A DNA stretch of 64,000 nt from Maricaulis maris_C (GTDB lineage Bacteria; Pseudomonadota; Alphaproteobacteria; Caulobacterales; Maricaulaceae), in NCBI RefSeq assembly GCF_049116555.1, contig NZ_JAGDYT010000001.1, positions 248,001 to 312,000 of the forward strand, written 5' to 3'. The position numbers and the translations under genes are program-made. This document shows, piece after piece, positions 35,411 through 44,501 of this stretch; the first letter of the stretch is position 1, and each line of letters opens with the position of its first letter. The notes below the pieces were generated by a model. It did no database searches. It was not told the DNA's origin and saw nothing but the letters and a program-made list of their open reading frames with translations.

Positions 35411-36153
35411 ACGAGGCTCCGGAAGTCGACCCCTCCATCGACGTCAAGCATCTGCGAATTGCCTATCCGATCCGGCGTGGCTTCAAGCGCGCTTCCGGCG
35501 AGAGCACGCATCATGTCGATGCGCTCCAGGATGTGAGCTTCAATCTCAAGCACGGTGACCGACTTGGATTGCTCGGGCGCAACGGGTCTGGCAAGAGCAC
35601 GCTGCTCAAGGCGCTAGCCGGTATTTATCCGCCGTCGGGCGGGACGATTACAATCAAGGGCAAGGTGGCGTCGATCTTCAACGCGTCGCTCGGCTTCGTT
35701 CCACAGGCGACCGGTTACGAAAACATCCTGCTGCGCGGGACGTTGCTGGGCATGTCCTATGATCAGGTCCAGGCGCTGATCCCGTATGTGACCGAGTTCT
35801 CGGAGCTCGGGGATTGGCTGACCCAGCCCGTTGCGTCCTATTCGAGCGGTATGGCCCTGCGTCTTGCCTTCGCAATCACGACGGCGGTCGAGAGCGATAT
35901 TCTGCTCCTGGACGAGTGGCTCGGAGCCGGCGACGCGCAGTTTCTTCGCAAGGCCAGGGCGCGTATGAGCGAACTCGTCGAGCGGGCCGGCATTCTGGTC
36001 CTTGCAACGCACAATCTCGGCTTGATGAAAAACACCTGCAACAAGGTCGCCGTCATCGACGAAGGCAAGTTGGTGCACTTTGGGCCTGCCGACGACATCA
36101 TTCCATTGTACCAGAAGACGATGCAGCAAAAGAGGCGGGAACTTCTGGCCTGA
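35401..36153 (+). CDS. wzt: Polysaccharide ABC exporter ATPase (Wzt-like, short form)
   Basis: The 250-residue ATPase has Walker A GRNGSGKST near residue 60, signature YSSGMALRLAF, Walker B ILLLDEWLGAGD and H-loop ATHNLG. The DEWLGAGD form is typical of O-antigen and capsule exporters. It lacks the C-terminal carbohydrate-binding domain of Wzt proteins that read a chain-terminating cap, so export is probably coupled to synthesis without cap recognition. The start is TTG 35401, overlapping the permease stop. The 264-bp gap that follows holds no recognisable feature. Confidence 0.93.
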   Translation: MAVNEAPEVDPSIDVKHLRIAYPIRRGFKRASGESTHHVDALQDVSFNLKHGDRLGLLGRNGSGKSTLLKALAGIYPPSGGTITIKGKVASIFNASLGFVPQATGYENILLRGTLLGMSYDQVQALIPYVTEFSELGDWLTQPVASYSSGMALRLAFAITTAVESDILLLDEWLGAGDAQFLRKARARMSELVERAGILVLATHNLGLMKNTCNKVAVIDEGKLVHFGPADDIIPLYQKTMQQKRRELLA

Positions 36154-36417
36154 GCAGCCATGGGTTTTGCCCGTGATTGCGGCACGACGGACCTGTGCGG
36201 CCACACAATGTGGCGAATTCCTGTTCCGCAACCAATTGAGTCTTGAAACCGGATTTACTATCGGGCATCACGCTCCACATCGTGCGGGAAGCCGCAGAAA
36301 ATGTATTGCATCTGGCACCCGGCTTTCAGATCAGAATCTTGCTTGGCTGGGCGAGTTCAGGTGCTGCGACCAGATTAAATCGAGGCGCCACAGGGGGCGT
36401 CACATGAGGGGCTGACC

Positions 36418-36927
36418 ATGTACTATCCACCGCACATCAAATCACTTCTACCATCTCTCTCAACGTCAGGGTCAGAGGCTAAGCTCTCGATGGGCGACCT
36501 TCGCAAACTCATAAGCCTTGCATTGCAGGGCGTGAAGGTGGATGCGGCCTGGTATCTCAATGAATATCCGGACGTGAATGTCGCGATCAATGAAGGCGTA
36601 GTGGAGAGTGCGCAGGCTCATTTTGAGAGTGCCGGATATTTCGAGGGGCGTTTCCCCTGTCGGCCGCAAGTCGATACGAAATTCTATCTTGAGCTATATG
36701 GTGATATCGCAAAGGCTCACGCTGAGGGCTATCTTGAGGATCCGGAATCCCATTTCCTGGAAGCGGGCTACAAGGAAGCGCGTGTCGGTACCAACTTCCC
36801 GGTTGATGAGGACTGGTACATGTCGACCTACAATGTGAAGCTCGATGAAGACAAAGCCAGCGCCAAGCAGCATTTTGACCAGGTTGGATATGTACGGGGA
36901 TATCGCCCGTTTCCGCTGGACGTCTAG
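36418..36927 (+). CDS. YLxxYPDV-repeat protein of unknown function
   Basis: The 169-residue protein consists of about three related units of roughly 40 residues: AAWYLNEYPDVNVAI...AQAHFESAGYFEGRFP, TKFYLELYGDIAKAH...PESHFLEAGYKEARVG and EDWYMSTYNVKLDED...AKQHFDQVGYVRGYRP. Such repeats occur N-terminal to glycosyltransferases and in exported proteins of marine bacteria, but their role is not established to my knowledge. There is no signal peptide or membrane segment. The gene sits between the exporter ATPase and the large glycosyltransferase, so a role in polymer assembly or chain control is an inference. Confidence 0.72.
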   Translation: MYYPPHIKSLLPSLSTSGSEAKLSMGDLRKLISLALQGVKVDAAWYLNEYPDVNVAINEGVVESAQAHFESAGYFEGRFPCRPQVDTKFYLELYGDIAKAHAEGYLEDPESHFLEAGYKEARVGTNFPVDEDWYMSTYNVKLDEDKASAKQHFDQVGYVRGYRPFPLDV

Positions 36928-37067
36928 ATTTCAGATTGGGTGCCTGTCGGGTGGTTTGTGGTTGTCTGACTCCACGCCAGGTCGAGTCGGGCAGGTAGAT
37001 GTCACCGATCGGCATGTGAATCGTGCCAGGTCGGTTTGAATAAAGAAATCTCGCAGGGAGTGCTGAC

Positions 37068-39632
37068 ATGAGTGCAGGCCATACGTCACGGGTACATTTT
37101 ACCATCTGTTCCCGGAACTACCTGGCTTATGCGCTGACCCTGCGGGACAGCCTGGCAGCCGCTGATCCCGACGAGAAATTTGTCATCATCCTCTGTGATC
37201 CGGCCGAGGGCGAACCGGTTGAGGGCATCGAGGGCCTGATCAGCGCGGAAGACATTGGGCTCCCCTATTACTGGGAAATGGCGCTTCGCTATGATGTCAT
37301 GGAGTTCAACACGGCGATCAAGCCGTTCGTCATGCAATACTTCTTCGATCAGGGGTACAAGCAGGCCCTCTATCTGGACCCGGACCTCTATATCGTTCGC
37401 CCGCTCGAACACGTCTATGCCGCGCTCCGCCGCGGGGCGACCGGTGTTCTGACACCGCATACAACCGTGCCTCTGGATGACGGCTTGAAGCCGAGCGACC
37501 AGACGATCATGCAAAGCGGCATCTACAATCTCGGCTTTGGCGCGTTCACCAGCAAGCCGGAAGGTCGGGCATTCGTCGACTGGTGGGCGGATCGCTGCCG
37601 TGCGGAATGCATCAACCGCATCGAGGAAGGGCTGTTCGTCGATCAGAAGTTCTGTGACCTGGCTCCTGCTTTCATGCCGCAGCTCAAAATCCTGCATCAC
37701 AAGGGCTATAATACAGCCTACTGGAACCTGGCATCGCGGCCGGTGGTGAGTGTCGGCGAGAATGAGTGGGAGTCAGGCGGCGACCCGCTTCATTTCTTCC
37801 ATTTCTCAGGCGTCAAACCTGGCAATTATGATGTTTTCTCGAAGCATCAGGATCGTTTTCAGGTCGATAATATCGGCGATCTGAAAGGTCTGCTCCATAT
37901 CTATCTCGATCAGCTCGAGGCAAACGGGCACAAGACCTTCTCCAAGATTCCCTATGCCTACAACCAGCTTTCCGATGGGACCGGCATGCCGCCAGAATAT
38001 CGACTCATCCTGAACGATCAGGGCGTGTCAAACGAGTCGGCCAAGGCGTTTTTCGCGGACTCCGATCATCGCAAATTCCTCCGCGCTGACCCGCTCTACA
38101 CCCAGCCAGGCATGGTCGATATTCCGCTGATCGTCGGTGCTGCGTATCGGCGCCGCGTCGACGTCCAGGCAACCTTCTCGCTGGCCTCCAATGAGGGAAG
38201 AATGGGTCTGATGGACTGGTTCCTCGGTGGCGGAGCCGCAGAACATCATATCCCCAAACCCTGCATCGCGGCCGCGGAAAGCCTTTGGGCGTCGAAGCGC
38301 GCGCTGATGGCGCAGTCGATCGCACCCACCGTCGCTGCAAGCCCGGGTGTGCCCGCGCCGCTTCTGCAGCCGCCGTCTCCTACGCTCAAGGACCGCGCCA
38401 AGGCCATTGCCCGCGCCACACTGCCGCCGAGCGTCCGGATGCAGATTCGTAGTGCGCTCGGCCGGTCGCGGCCAGTTGCCCCACGCCCAGACCCGCGCGC
38501 GAGTATCCATGTCGAGAAGGGCATGCCTTTCGGTGTTGGCCTGTTCGGCTACTTCATGACCGAAACCGGTGTCGGTGAGGGCGCGCGCAACGCGGATCGC
38601 GCGCTGGATGCGGCTGCTGTTCCACATAGTCGTCATGCCATCTCCACCGGAGGTGTTTTCAATGACAAGTTTGGCGTGCCGGAGGATTTTGATGGACCGG
38701 TCAGCGAGTTTCCGATCAACCTCTTCCACATCAATGCCGACCAGACGCTCCGCCTGGGCGAGCTCGTGGACCCGCAGAATCTGAGCGGCCGATACCGGAT
38801 CGGGTATTGGGCATGGGAGTTGTCACAATTCCCGGATGCCTGGCTTCCGGCGCTCGAGAATGTGGACGAGATCTGGGCGCCGTCGAGATTTGTTGCCGAT
38901 GCCGTTCGGGCGAAGACCGAGAAGCATGTTTTGGTCATGCCGCATCCGGTAGTCCCGCAGAAGGCTGACCCTCTTCGCGCCGAATTTGGTCTGCCTGATG
39001 ACAAGTATCTGGTTCTGACTTCGCTGGACCTGAACTCCTTCTTTTCGCGCAAGAACCCGCAAGCCACGATCGCCGCGTTCCAGCAGGCCTTCCCTGAGGA
39101 TGACGGGGTCCGGCTCGTGATCAAGATGCACGGTGGAAACCGGAGTTTCGACTCGGAGCGGGCCGAGATCGTCCGGTGGATCGAGTCAGACGACCGCATC
39201 ATCGTTATCGATCGCGTTCTTGAGCGGTCTGAAATGGACAGTTTGCAGGAGGCGGCGGATTGCTTCATCTCACTGCACAGGTCTGAGGGCTTTGGCCTCA
39301 ATGTTGCCGAGATGATGGGGCGTGGTAAGCCGGTGATTTCAACGGCCTATTCCGGCAGCAATGAATTCGTTCGCAAGGGCTCTGCCTACCCGGTCAGCTT
39401 TACCATGGCGGCTGTCGGGCCGGATCAGTATCCTTTCTGGCAGGGCCAGTATTGGGCCGAGCCATCTGTTCGCTCAGCGGCTGCCAGTCTTCGCGATGCC
39501 CATGAGCGCAGCAAGCAAAGCCTTGAAATCGCTGACAATGGACGACAATTTATTCACGAAGGATTCTCATATGATGCAATTGGTGGGCATATGACCCGGC
39601 GATTGCGTGAAATCTATGATGAATTCGGATAG
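37068..39632 (+). CDS. Two-domain glycosyltransferase (GT8-like plus GT4)
   Basis: The 854-residue protein fuses two transferases. Residues 1 to about 300 match the standalone protein at 33224 (YLAYALTL, MEFNTAIKPF, LDPDLYIV). A Pro/Ala-rich linker lies near 415-475. Residues about 485-854 form a GT4 (GT-B) transferase: GVGLFGYFMTETGVGEGARN, IGYWAWELSQFPDAW, WAPSRFV and the donor-site segment HRSEGFGLNVAEMMGRGKPVI. The C-terminal part is paralogous to the separate protein at 45484 (IGIWAWELELMPTDW, HRSEGFGFMLVKSLM). It may add two sugars in succession. It lies downstream of the ABC exporter and upstream of a sulfotransferase gene. Confidence 0.9.
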   Translation: MSAGHTSRVHFTICSRNYLAYALTLRDSLAAADPDEKFVIILCDPAEGEPVEGIEGLISAEDIGLPYYWEMALRYDVMEFNTAIKPFVMQYFFDQGYKQALYLDPDLYIVRPLEHVYAALRRGATGVLTPHTTVPLDDGLKPSDQTIMQSGIYNLGFGAFTSKPEGRAFVDWWADRCRAECINRIEEGLFVDQKFCDLAPAFMPQLKILHHKGYNTAYWNLASRPVVSVGENEWESGGDPLHFFHFSGVKPGNYDVFSKHQDRFQVDNIGDLKGLLHIYLDQLEANGHKTFSKIPYAYNQLSDGTGMPPEYRLILNDQGVSNESAKAFFADSDHRKFLRADPLYTQPGMVDIPLIVGAAYRRRVDVQATFSLASNEGRMGLMDWFLGGGAAEHHIPKPCIAAAESLWASKRALMAQSIAPTVAASPGVPAPLLQPPSPTLKDRAKAIARATLPPSVRMQIRSALGRSRPVAPRPDPRASIHVEKGMPFGVGLFGYFMTETGVGEGARNADRALDAAAVPHSRHAISTGGVFNDKFGVPEDFDGPVSEFPINLFHINADQTLRLGELVDPQNLSGRYRIGYWAWELSQFPDAWLPALENVDEIWAPSRFVADAVRAKTEKHVLVMPHPVVPQKADPLRAEFGLPDDKYLVLTSLDLNSFFSRKNPQATIAAFQQAFPEDDGVRLVIKMHGGNRSFDSERAEIVRWIESDDRIIVIDRVLERSEMDSLQEAADCFISLHRSEGFGLNVAEMMGRGKPVISTAYSGSNEFVRKGSAYPVSFTMAAVGPDQYPFWQGQYWAEPSVRSAAASLRDAHERSKQSLEIADNGRQFIHEGFSYDAIGGHMTRRLREIYDEFG

Positions 39633-39709
39633 TGATACGAATCGTCGGGTCGCTACCATTCCCAAAAGCGAACTGCACACTAATCTCGTCGTGTCAGACG
39701 GAGCCATGA

Positions 39710-40546
39710 ATGACAATTTCGAACATTGACACCGGACCTGTTTATTACCGGCACATGCAATTCACGTCGGGCGCAAAAGTCCGAACCAGCCTGCCGAATC
39801 TGTTCGGTGTGGGCCCTGGGCGAAGCGGGACCAGTTTTCTGTACGGCCTGCTGGCGGCGCACAGCGATGTCTTGGTTTCGCCGGTAAAGGAAACCAATTT
39901 CTTTGGTGTCTTGCAGGAGGGTTACCGCAAGGGTGGGCTGTCGCTGCGCGACTATGAACGCCTCTTCGCCCACCCGGTCGAACGCGAATATACCTATATT
40001 GCTGAAGTTACGCCTGTTTATCTGTTCTCCCAAGGCGCGATCAGCGAGATCAAGAATGCCTGTGGCTATCCCAAGGTCATCGTCACGCTGCGGCATCCGA
40101 TTGATCGTGCCCACTCGCAGTTCAAGCATCATGCCGAGCACCACAAACATCAGACCTTCGATCAGTATGTCGAGGAGGGCCTGGAGCAGCTGAGCCTGAA
40201 TCCCCGCCGCCGCGGGCACTGGTTCGCCGCCGGGACCAATTTGCGTCAGTCACTTTATGCCGGAGATATCGCGCAGGCGTGGGAGCTTTTCGGGCGCGAG
40301 CGTGTTCAAATCCTGATGTATGAGGAACTCAAGACGAATCCGGAAGCTTGGATCAAGCGGCTGGCTGATTTCCTGGAATTGCCACTGGAATACACCGAGC
40401 ACCAGGCAAAGCGCTATCGCAACGCGTCTCCTGAAGGACAGCTGGATATTGACCCGGTGTTGCATGAGCAACTGCGGGGGCTGTATCGCGAGGACATCAG
40501 CAAACTGGGTCTTATGGGCATTGACACCAGCCTCTGGACCTTGTGA
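39710..40546 (+). CDS. PAPS-dependent sulfotransferase
   Basis: The 278-residue protein has the 5'-phosphosulfate loop GPGRSGTSFL at residues 35-44 and the 3'-phosphate-binding segment VIVTLRHPIDRAHSQF near 125-140. These are characteristic of carbohydrate O- or N-sulfotransferases. LMYEELKTNPEAWIKRLADFLELP is the typical late helix. It directly follows the two-domain glycosyltransferase gene on the same strand. ATG 39710 is seven bases after CGGAG; an overlapping ATG at 39706 is out of frame. The acceptor is presumably the exported polymer. Confidence 0.9.
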   Translation: MTISNIDTGPVYYRHMQFTSGAKVRTSLPNLFGVGPGRSGTSFLYGLLAAHSDVLVSPVKETNFFGVLQEGYRKGGLSLRDYERLFAHPVEREYTYIAEVTPVYLFSQGAISEIKNACGYPKVIVTLRHPIDRAHSQFKHHAEHHKHQTFDQYVEEGLEQLSLNPRRRGHWFAAGTNLRQSLYAGDIAQAWELFGRERVQILMYEELKTNPEAWIKRLADFLELPLEYTEHQAKRYRNASPEGQLDIDPVLHEQLRGLYREDISKLGLMGIDTSLWTL

Positions 40547-40566
40547 TCCCGGCAGCGGCGTAACTG

Positions 40567-41742
40567 TCAGAGATGGTTACGTTCTTGAATCTCTGTTGCG
40601 AGTTTCGAGAAATACTCGGATAGCGTCCGCAGGTAAGCGACCGTCTCTGACGGACCTCGTTTCTCCCCGAGGGCCTTCACGTCGATCTCGGGAAGATCGG
40701 CGCCGTCGAGGATCGCCATGGCGTCATTCAGGCTAAGATCGAGACCGACCGGGGCCGCCGGCCAGTCCATCCGATCCGAGACGCGCTGTACGATGCCTGG
40801 CTCAAGGCCATAGGTGAGATTGGTTGAGTTTGCCCAGCAGGCGACACCGAAATCGAGGCTCTTATTCTTGCGAGGTTGTGAGTCGTCTGCCTCGTCGGCC
40901 GCCAGCGGTATTCCAGTGGCCTCGCCGAACATTGCCACCGCATTGGACCCGGACACCAACTCCACCGCCGTGACCGCGTCGCGACCGAAAACTGTCGCAA
41001 ACCGGTTGATGATTTCATCATGACTGTATGACCGTATGCGTTCAGCGAAACGCTGCGGCGTCACGAAGTACCGATCACCCTTCATGTGCTGGATCAGGGA
41101 CGAGCGGATGAACTGCTCGCGCGGCCGGTAAAAGAAAACCACCTTGGTCACCAACAGTCGCCGCGCCAAGAGCGCGGCATTGAGGATGTCTATCTCCTTC
41201 ACCGAGAAGGTGGACAAGTCTTCCCCGCTCAGGACAACAGTCTTGTCTGCGGCCTTGGCATGCTCCCGCTCGATCGTCGCAAAGGCGTCCGACATTTCAT
41301 CGTGCAGACCGGTGCGGATCAGTCGTGACAGGTCGGAGTGCTGACCGCGATAATTATTGAAAATGAGCGGATAGAAGAAGTCGGCGCCATCCGTGTCGAT
41401 GTCCGAAAACTGTCCTCGCATGAGTGACTGGATTGTTGATGAACCGGTCTTGTGCCCGCCAATGTGGAGGATGACCGGGATCGGGTTGTCCGGCACGGCA
41501 GGGGGCGCCCGCCGGGCTGTGGTCTTGCCGGCCGGATTGCGTTTGGTCGGGAGCTTGCTGCCGCCCGAGGTCGGAATATTGGGTGACGGCACCCGTCGGC
41601 GGATGGGCTTGTCGCCCGGCTTCGCACCTGATGCGTCGCCCCGGGCGGACGGCTGCCCGCGGTCCTGCCTCCGTGCACGGGCCGCTGCGCGCTGTTCGGG
41701 GGTTCGCCGGGGTTTGTCGGGATTGTCGGTCGGATCGGTCAT
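40567..41742 (-). CDS. Sulfotransferase-like protein with basic disordered N-terminus
   Basis: The 391-residue protein has a low-complexity basic/Pro-rich leader of about 85 residues (many Arg, Lys, Pro). The nucleotide loop is ILHIGGHKTGSSTIQ at about 91-105, as in sulfotransferase-fold proteins, with VVFFYRPREQFIRS as the candidate 3'-phosphate segment. It is more divergent than the other sulfotransferases here. ATG 41742 starts MTDPTDNPDK; upstream codons look non-coding. It is convergent with the sulfotransferase at 39710 and lies on the strand of rfbA, 75 bp downstream of it. Confidence 0.78.
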   Translation of the reverse strand: MTDPTDNPDKPRRTPEQRAAARARRQDRGQPSARGDASGAKPGDKPIRRRVPSPNIPTSGGSKLPTKRNPAGKTTARRAPPAVPDNPIPVILHIGGHKTGSSTIQSLMRGQFSDIDTDGADFFYPLIFNNYRGQHSDLSRLIRTGLHDEMSDAFATIEREHAKAADKTVVLSGEDLSTFSVKEIDILNAALLARRLLVTKVVFFYRPREQFIRSSLIQHMKGDRYFVTPQRFAERIRSYSHDEIINRFATVFGRDAVTAVELVSGSNAVAMFGEATGIPLAADEADDSQPRKNKSLDFGVACWANSTNLTYGLEPGIVQRVSDRMDWPAAPVGLDLSLNDAMAILDGADLPEIDVKALGEKRGPSETVAYLRTLSEYFSKLATEIQERNHL

Positions 41743-41816
41743 GGCTACACACGAATGGCAGGTGGGGCGAAGGAGGCAGGGCAGGCGCCGTGGCGTCCTG
41801 CCCCGGTCGGTGTCTG

Positions 41817-42701
41817 TCAGCTCAAGGCGGGATGGTCCGGCTTGACGAGGGACAGAAGGTAAGAGCCGTAGACGGATTTCTTCATTTTCTCGCCCTGGGC
41901 AAGAATGGCGGCCTTGTCGATCCAACCCTCCCGATAGGCGATCTCCTCGAGGCAGGAAATCAGCAGACCCTGCCGCTGCTCGAGTGAGCGGACGAATTCC
42001 GCCGCCTCAACCAGCGAGGCCGGCGTGCCGGTATCGAGCCAGGCATACCCGCGGCCCAGGACTTCCACGTTCAGTTCATTGCGGTCCAGATAGGCCTGAT
42101 TGACCGAGGTTATTTCGAGCTCGCCGCGCGGCGAGGGCTTGACCTGTTTGGCGATCTCGACGACCGAATTGTCGTAAAAATACAGCCCGGTAAGGGCAAA
42201 GTTGGAGCGCGGGTTCTCGGGCTTCTCCTCGATTGAGAGGACCTGGCCCTGATCGTTGAATTCAACAACGCCATAACGCTCCGGATCCATCACATGATAA
42301 CCGAAAACGGTGGCGCCACCCGATATGGCGGCGGTGCGCTTGAGCTTCTCTGCAAGCCCGTGACCGTAAAAGATATTGTCGCCAAGGATAAGGCAGACCG
42401 AGTCGCCACCAATGAAATCCTCACCGAGGATGAAGGCTTGGGCGAGCCCGTCCGGTGATGGCTGGATCTGGTAGTGAAGCTCCACACCCCACTGCGACCC
42501 ATCGCCGAGCAGTTTCTTGAATGCGGCCTGGTCTTCGGGCGTGGTGATGATCAGGATTTCGCGAATGCCGGCCATCATGAGCACGGACAGCGGATAATAG
42601 ATCATCGGCTTGTCGTAAATCGGGAGCAATTGCTTGGAAACGGAGACCGTGATCGGGTGCAGCCGTGTGCCGCTCCCGCCTGCCAGAATTATCCCTTTCA
42701 T
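41817..42701 (-). CDS. rfbA: Glucose-1-phosphate thymidylyltransferase
   Basis: The 294-residue protein starts with GIILAGGSGTRLHPITVSVSKQLLPIYDKPM, the RfbA/RmlA nucleotidyltransferase signature. It contains LILGDNIFYGHGL and EEKPENPRSNFALTGLYFYD. It makes dTDP-glucose, the first step to dTDP-L-rhamnose. ATG 42701 gives the invariant start. It is divergent from rfbC, with a 142-bp shared control region. Confidence 0.97.
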   Translation of the reverse strand: MKGIILAGGSGTRLHPITVSVSKQLLPIYDKPMIYYPLSVLMMAGIREILIITTPEDQAAFKKLLGDGSQWGVELHYQIQPSPDGLAQAFILGEDFIGGDSVCLILGDNIFYGHGLAEKLKRTAAISGGATVFGYHVMDPERYGVVEFNDQGQVLSIEEKPENPRSNFALTGLYFYDNSVVEIAKQVKPSPRGELEITSVNQAYLDRNELNVEVLGRGYAWLDTGTPASLVEAAEFVRSLEQRQGLLISCLEEIAYREGWIDKAAILAQGEKMKKSVYGSYLLSLVKPDHPALS

Positions 42702-42843
42702 TCGATCTTCCCCCGAAGCTTCGCCAAGTGTGACTGTTAGCTTGCAGGCGCGAATGTGTCGAGCACTCAACAGACAATTTCGGCAAGCGGTTTCAAGAGC
42801 GGCTCTGTTGGTGTAAGAGCGCGAGCTTGATCAGGGAGAAACC

Positions 42844-43410
42844 ATGCAAATCCAGCGCCTCGACATTCCCGACGTTATTGTCGTAACGCCGCGCCGTTTC
42901 GAAGATGACCGCGGATTTTTCTCCGAAACTTACAATGAGAAGGCCTTTGCCGAGGCCGGTATCGATGCGGCATTCGTCCAGGACAATCATTCCTGTTCAG
43001 CTCAAACCGGTACGGTCCGGGGCCTGCACTACCAGACCCCGCCTCATGCGCAGGGCAAGCTGGTACGCGTGACCAGCGGTGCCATCGTTGATGTAGTCGT
43101 CGATGTGCGCCGTGGCAGCCCTCATTACGGGCAGCACGTGAAGGCGGAGATTTCGGCCGACAATGGCAGCCAGATCTGGGTCCCTGCCGGTTTCCTCCAT
43201 GGATTTGTCACCTTGAAGCCCGACACGCATGTCACCTATAAAGTCACCGACTTTTATGATGGCAGCTGTGATGGCTCGGTCCTTTGGTCTGATCCGGCCC
43301 TTGGTATTGATTGGGGAATTGGGGAGTCTGAAGCCGTCCTGTCCGCCAAGGATGCCAAGGCCCAATCCTGGCACGATTTCAATTCGCCGTTTGTGTACGC
43401 GCCAGCTTGA
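42844..43410 (+). CDS. rfbC: dTDP-4-dehydrorhamnose 3,5-epimerase
   Basis: The 188-residue cupin-fold enzyme has RGLHYQTPPHAQGKLVRV with the catalytic His, VDVRRGSPHYG and WVPAGFLHGFVTL. Length and motifs fit RfbC/RmlC. It performs the double epimerisation before the final reduction to dTDP-L-rhamnose. It leads the rfbC-rfbB-rfbD run. Confidence 0.96.
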   Translation: MQIQRLDIPDVIVVTPRRFEDDRGFFSETYNEKAFAEAGIDAAFVQDNHSCSAQTGTVRGLHYQTPPHAQGKLVRVTSGAIVDVVVDVRRGSPHYGQHVKAEISADNGSQIWVPAGFLHGFVTLKPDTHVTYKVTDFYDGSCDGSVLWSDPALGIDWGIGESEAVLSAKDAKAQSWHDFNSPFVYAPA

Positions 43411-43439
43411 TGCGGACCTAGTTCCTCGGGAGTAATACC

Positions 43440-44501
43440 TTGAAAATTCTTGTTACCGGCGGGGCCGGCTTCATCGGCTCCGCAGTTGTCCGACGCGCTA
43501 TCACGGAGCGTGGCTACGCGGTCGCCAATCTGGATGCGCTCACATACGCCGCCAATCCCGCCAATCTTGATTCCATCGCCGATCATCCGGACTACTCCTT
43601 TCACAAGGCGGACATCCGTGACCTCGATGCGCTCAACAAGGTGTTTGCCGAGACCGATCCCGATGCGGTGATGCACCTGGCCGCGGAATCGCACGTCGAT
43701 CGTTCGATCGAGGGGCCGATCGCCTTCGTTGAAACCAATGTCATGGGCACGGCGAACATGCTGCAGGCCGCCCGTACGCATTGGGAAGGATTGGGCGGTG
43801 CACGCAAGGAGGCTTTCCGCTTCCATCATATCTCGACCGATGAGGTTTACGGCGCGCTGGGGCCGACGGGCTTTTTCACCGAGACCACGCGCTACGCCCC
43901 CAATTCCCCGTATGCGTCCAGCAAGGCGTCTTCGGACATGCTGGTGCGGGCTTGGGGCAAGACCTATAAATTGCCCGTCGTCATCTCCAACTGCTCGAAC
44001 AATTACGGTCCCTTCCAATTCCCCGAAAAGCTGATCCCGGTTGTCATCCTGAAGGCCTTGGCAGGCGAAACCATTCCGGTTTACGGCGACGGGTCGAATG
44101 TGCGTGACTGGCTCTATGTCGACGATCACGCGGAAGCGCTGCTGACCATCCTGGAGCGCGGCCGGCTTGGCGAGATCTATAATGTGGGTGGCGATGCCGA
44201 GGTGAGCAATCTCGATCTAGTCAAGCAAATCTGCAAGATCATCGATCAGGAACTGGACCGCAAAACGCCAAGTGAGGACCTGATCAAGTTCGTCACCGAT
44301 CGCCCGGGCCATGATTTTCGCTATGCGATCGATGCGGCCAAGATCAAATCGGAGCTTGGTTGGACCCCGTCGGTCACTGTGGAGCAAGGGATTGCTGAAA
44401 CGGTGCGTTGGTATCTCGAGAACCGCGACTGGTGGCAGGCCATCCAGGCCCGCGGCCACCAGCAGGAACGGATCGGCCTCACAAAGGGTACAGGTGCGTG
44501 A
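43440..44501 (+). CDS. rfbB: dTDP-glucose 4,6-dehydratase
   Basis: The 353-residue extended short-chain dehydrogenase has NAD motif GGAGFIGSA, HLAAESHVDRSI, HISTDEVYG and the catalytic YASSKASSD, all RmlB hallmarks. It converts dTDP-glucose to the 4-keto-6-deoxy form. The start is TTG 43440, preceded by CGGGAG; no ATG or GTG fits the conserved MKILVTGG start. It overlaps rfbD by 4 bp. Confidence 0.96.
   Translation: MKILVTGGAGFIGSAVVRRAITERGYAVANLDALTYAANPANLDSIADHPDYSFHKADIRDLDALNKVFAETDPDAVMHLAAESHVDRSIEGPIAFVETNVMGTANMLQAARTHWEGLGGARKEAFRFHHISTDEVYGALGPTGFFTETTRYAPNSPYASSKASSDMLVRAWGKTYKLPVVISNCSNNYGPFQFPEKLIPVVILKALAGETIPVYGDGSNVRDWLYVDDHAEALLTILERGRLGEIYNVGGDAEVSNLDLVKQICKIIDQELDRKTPSEDLIKFVTDRPGHDFRYAIDAAKIKSELGWTPSVTVEQGIAETVRWYLENRDWWQAIQARGHQQERIGLTKGTGA

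Noticed and set aside
36154..36417. Possible gene in the gap after wzt
   Set aside because: The open frames there lack ribosome sites and overlap wzt out of frame; no convincing protein is encoded.
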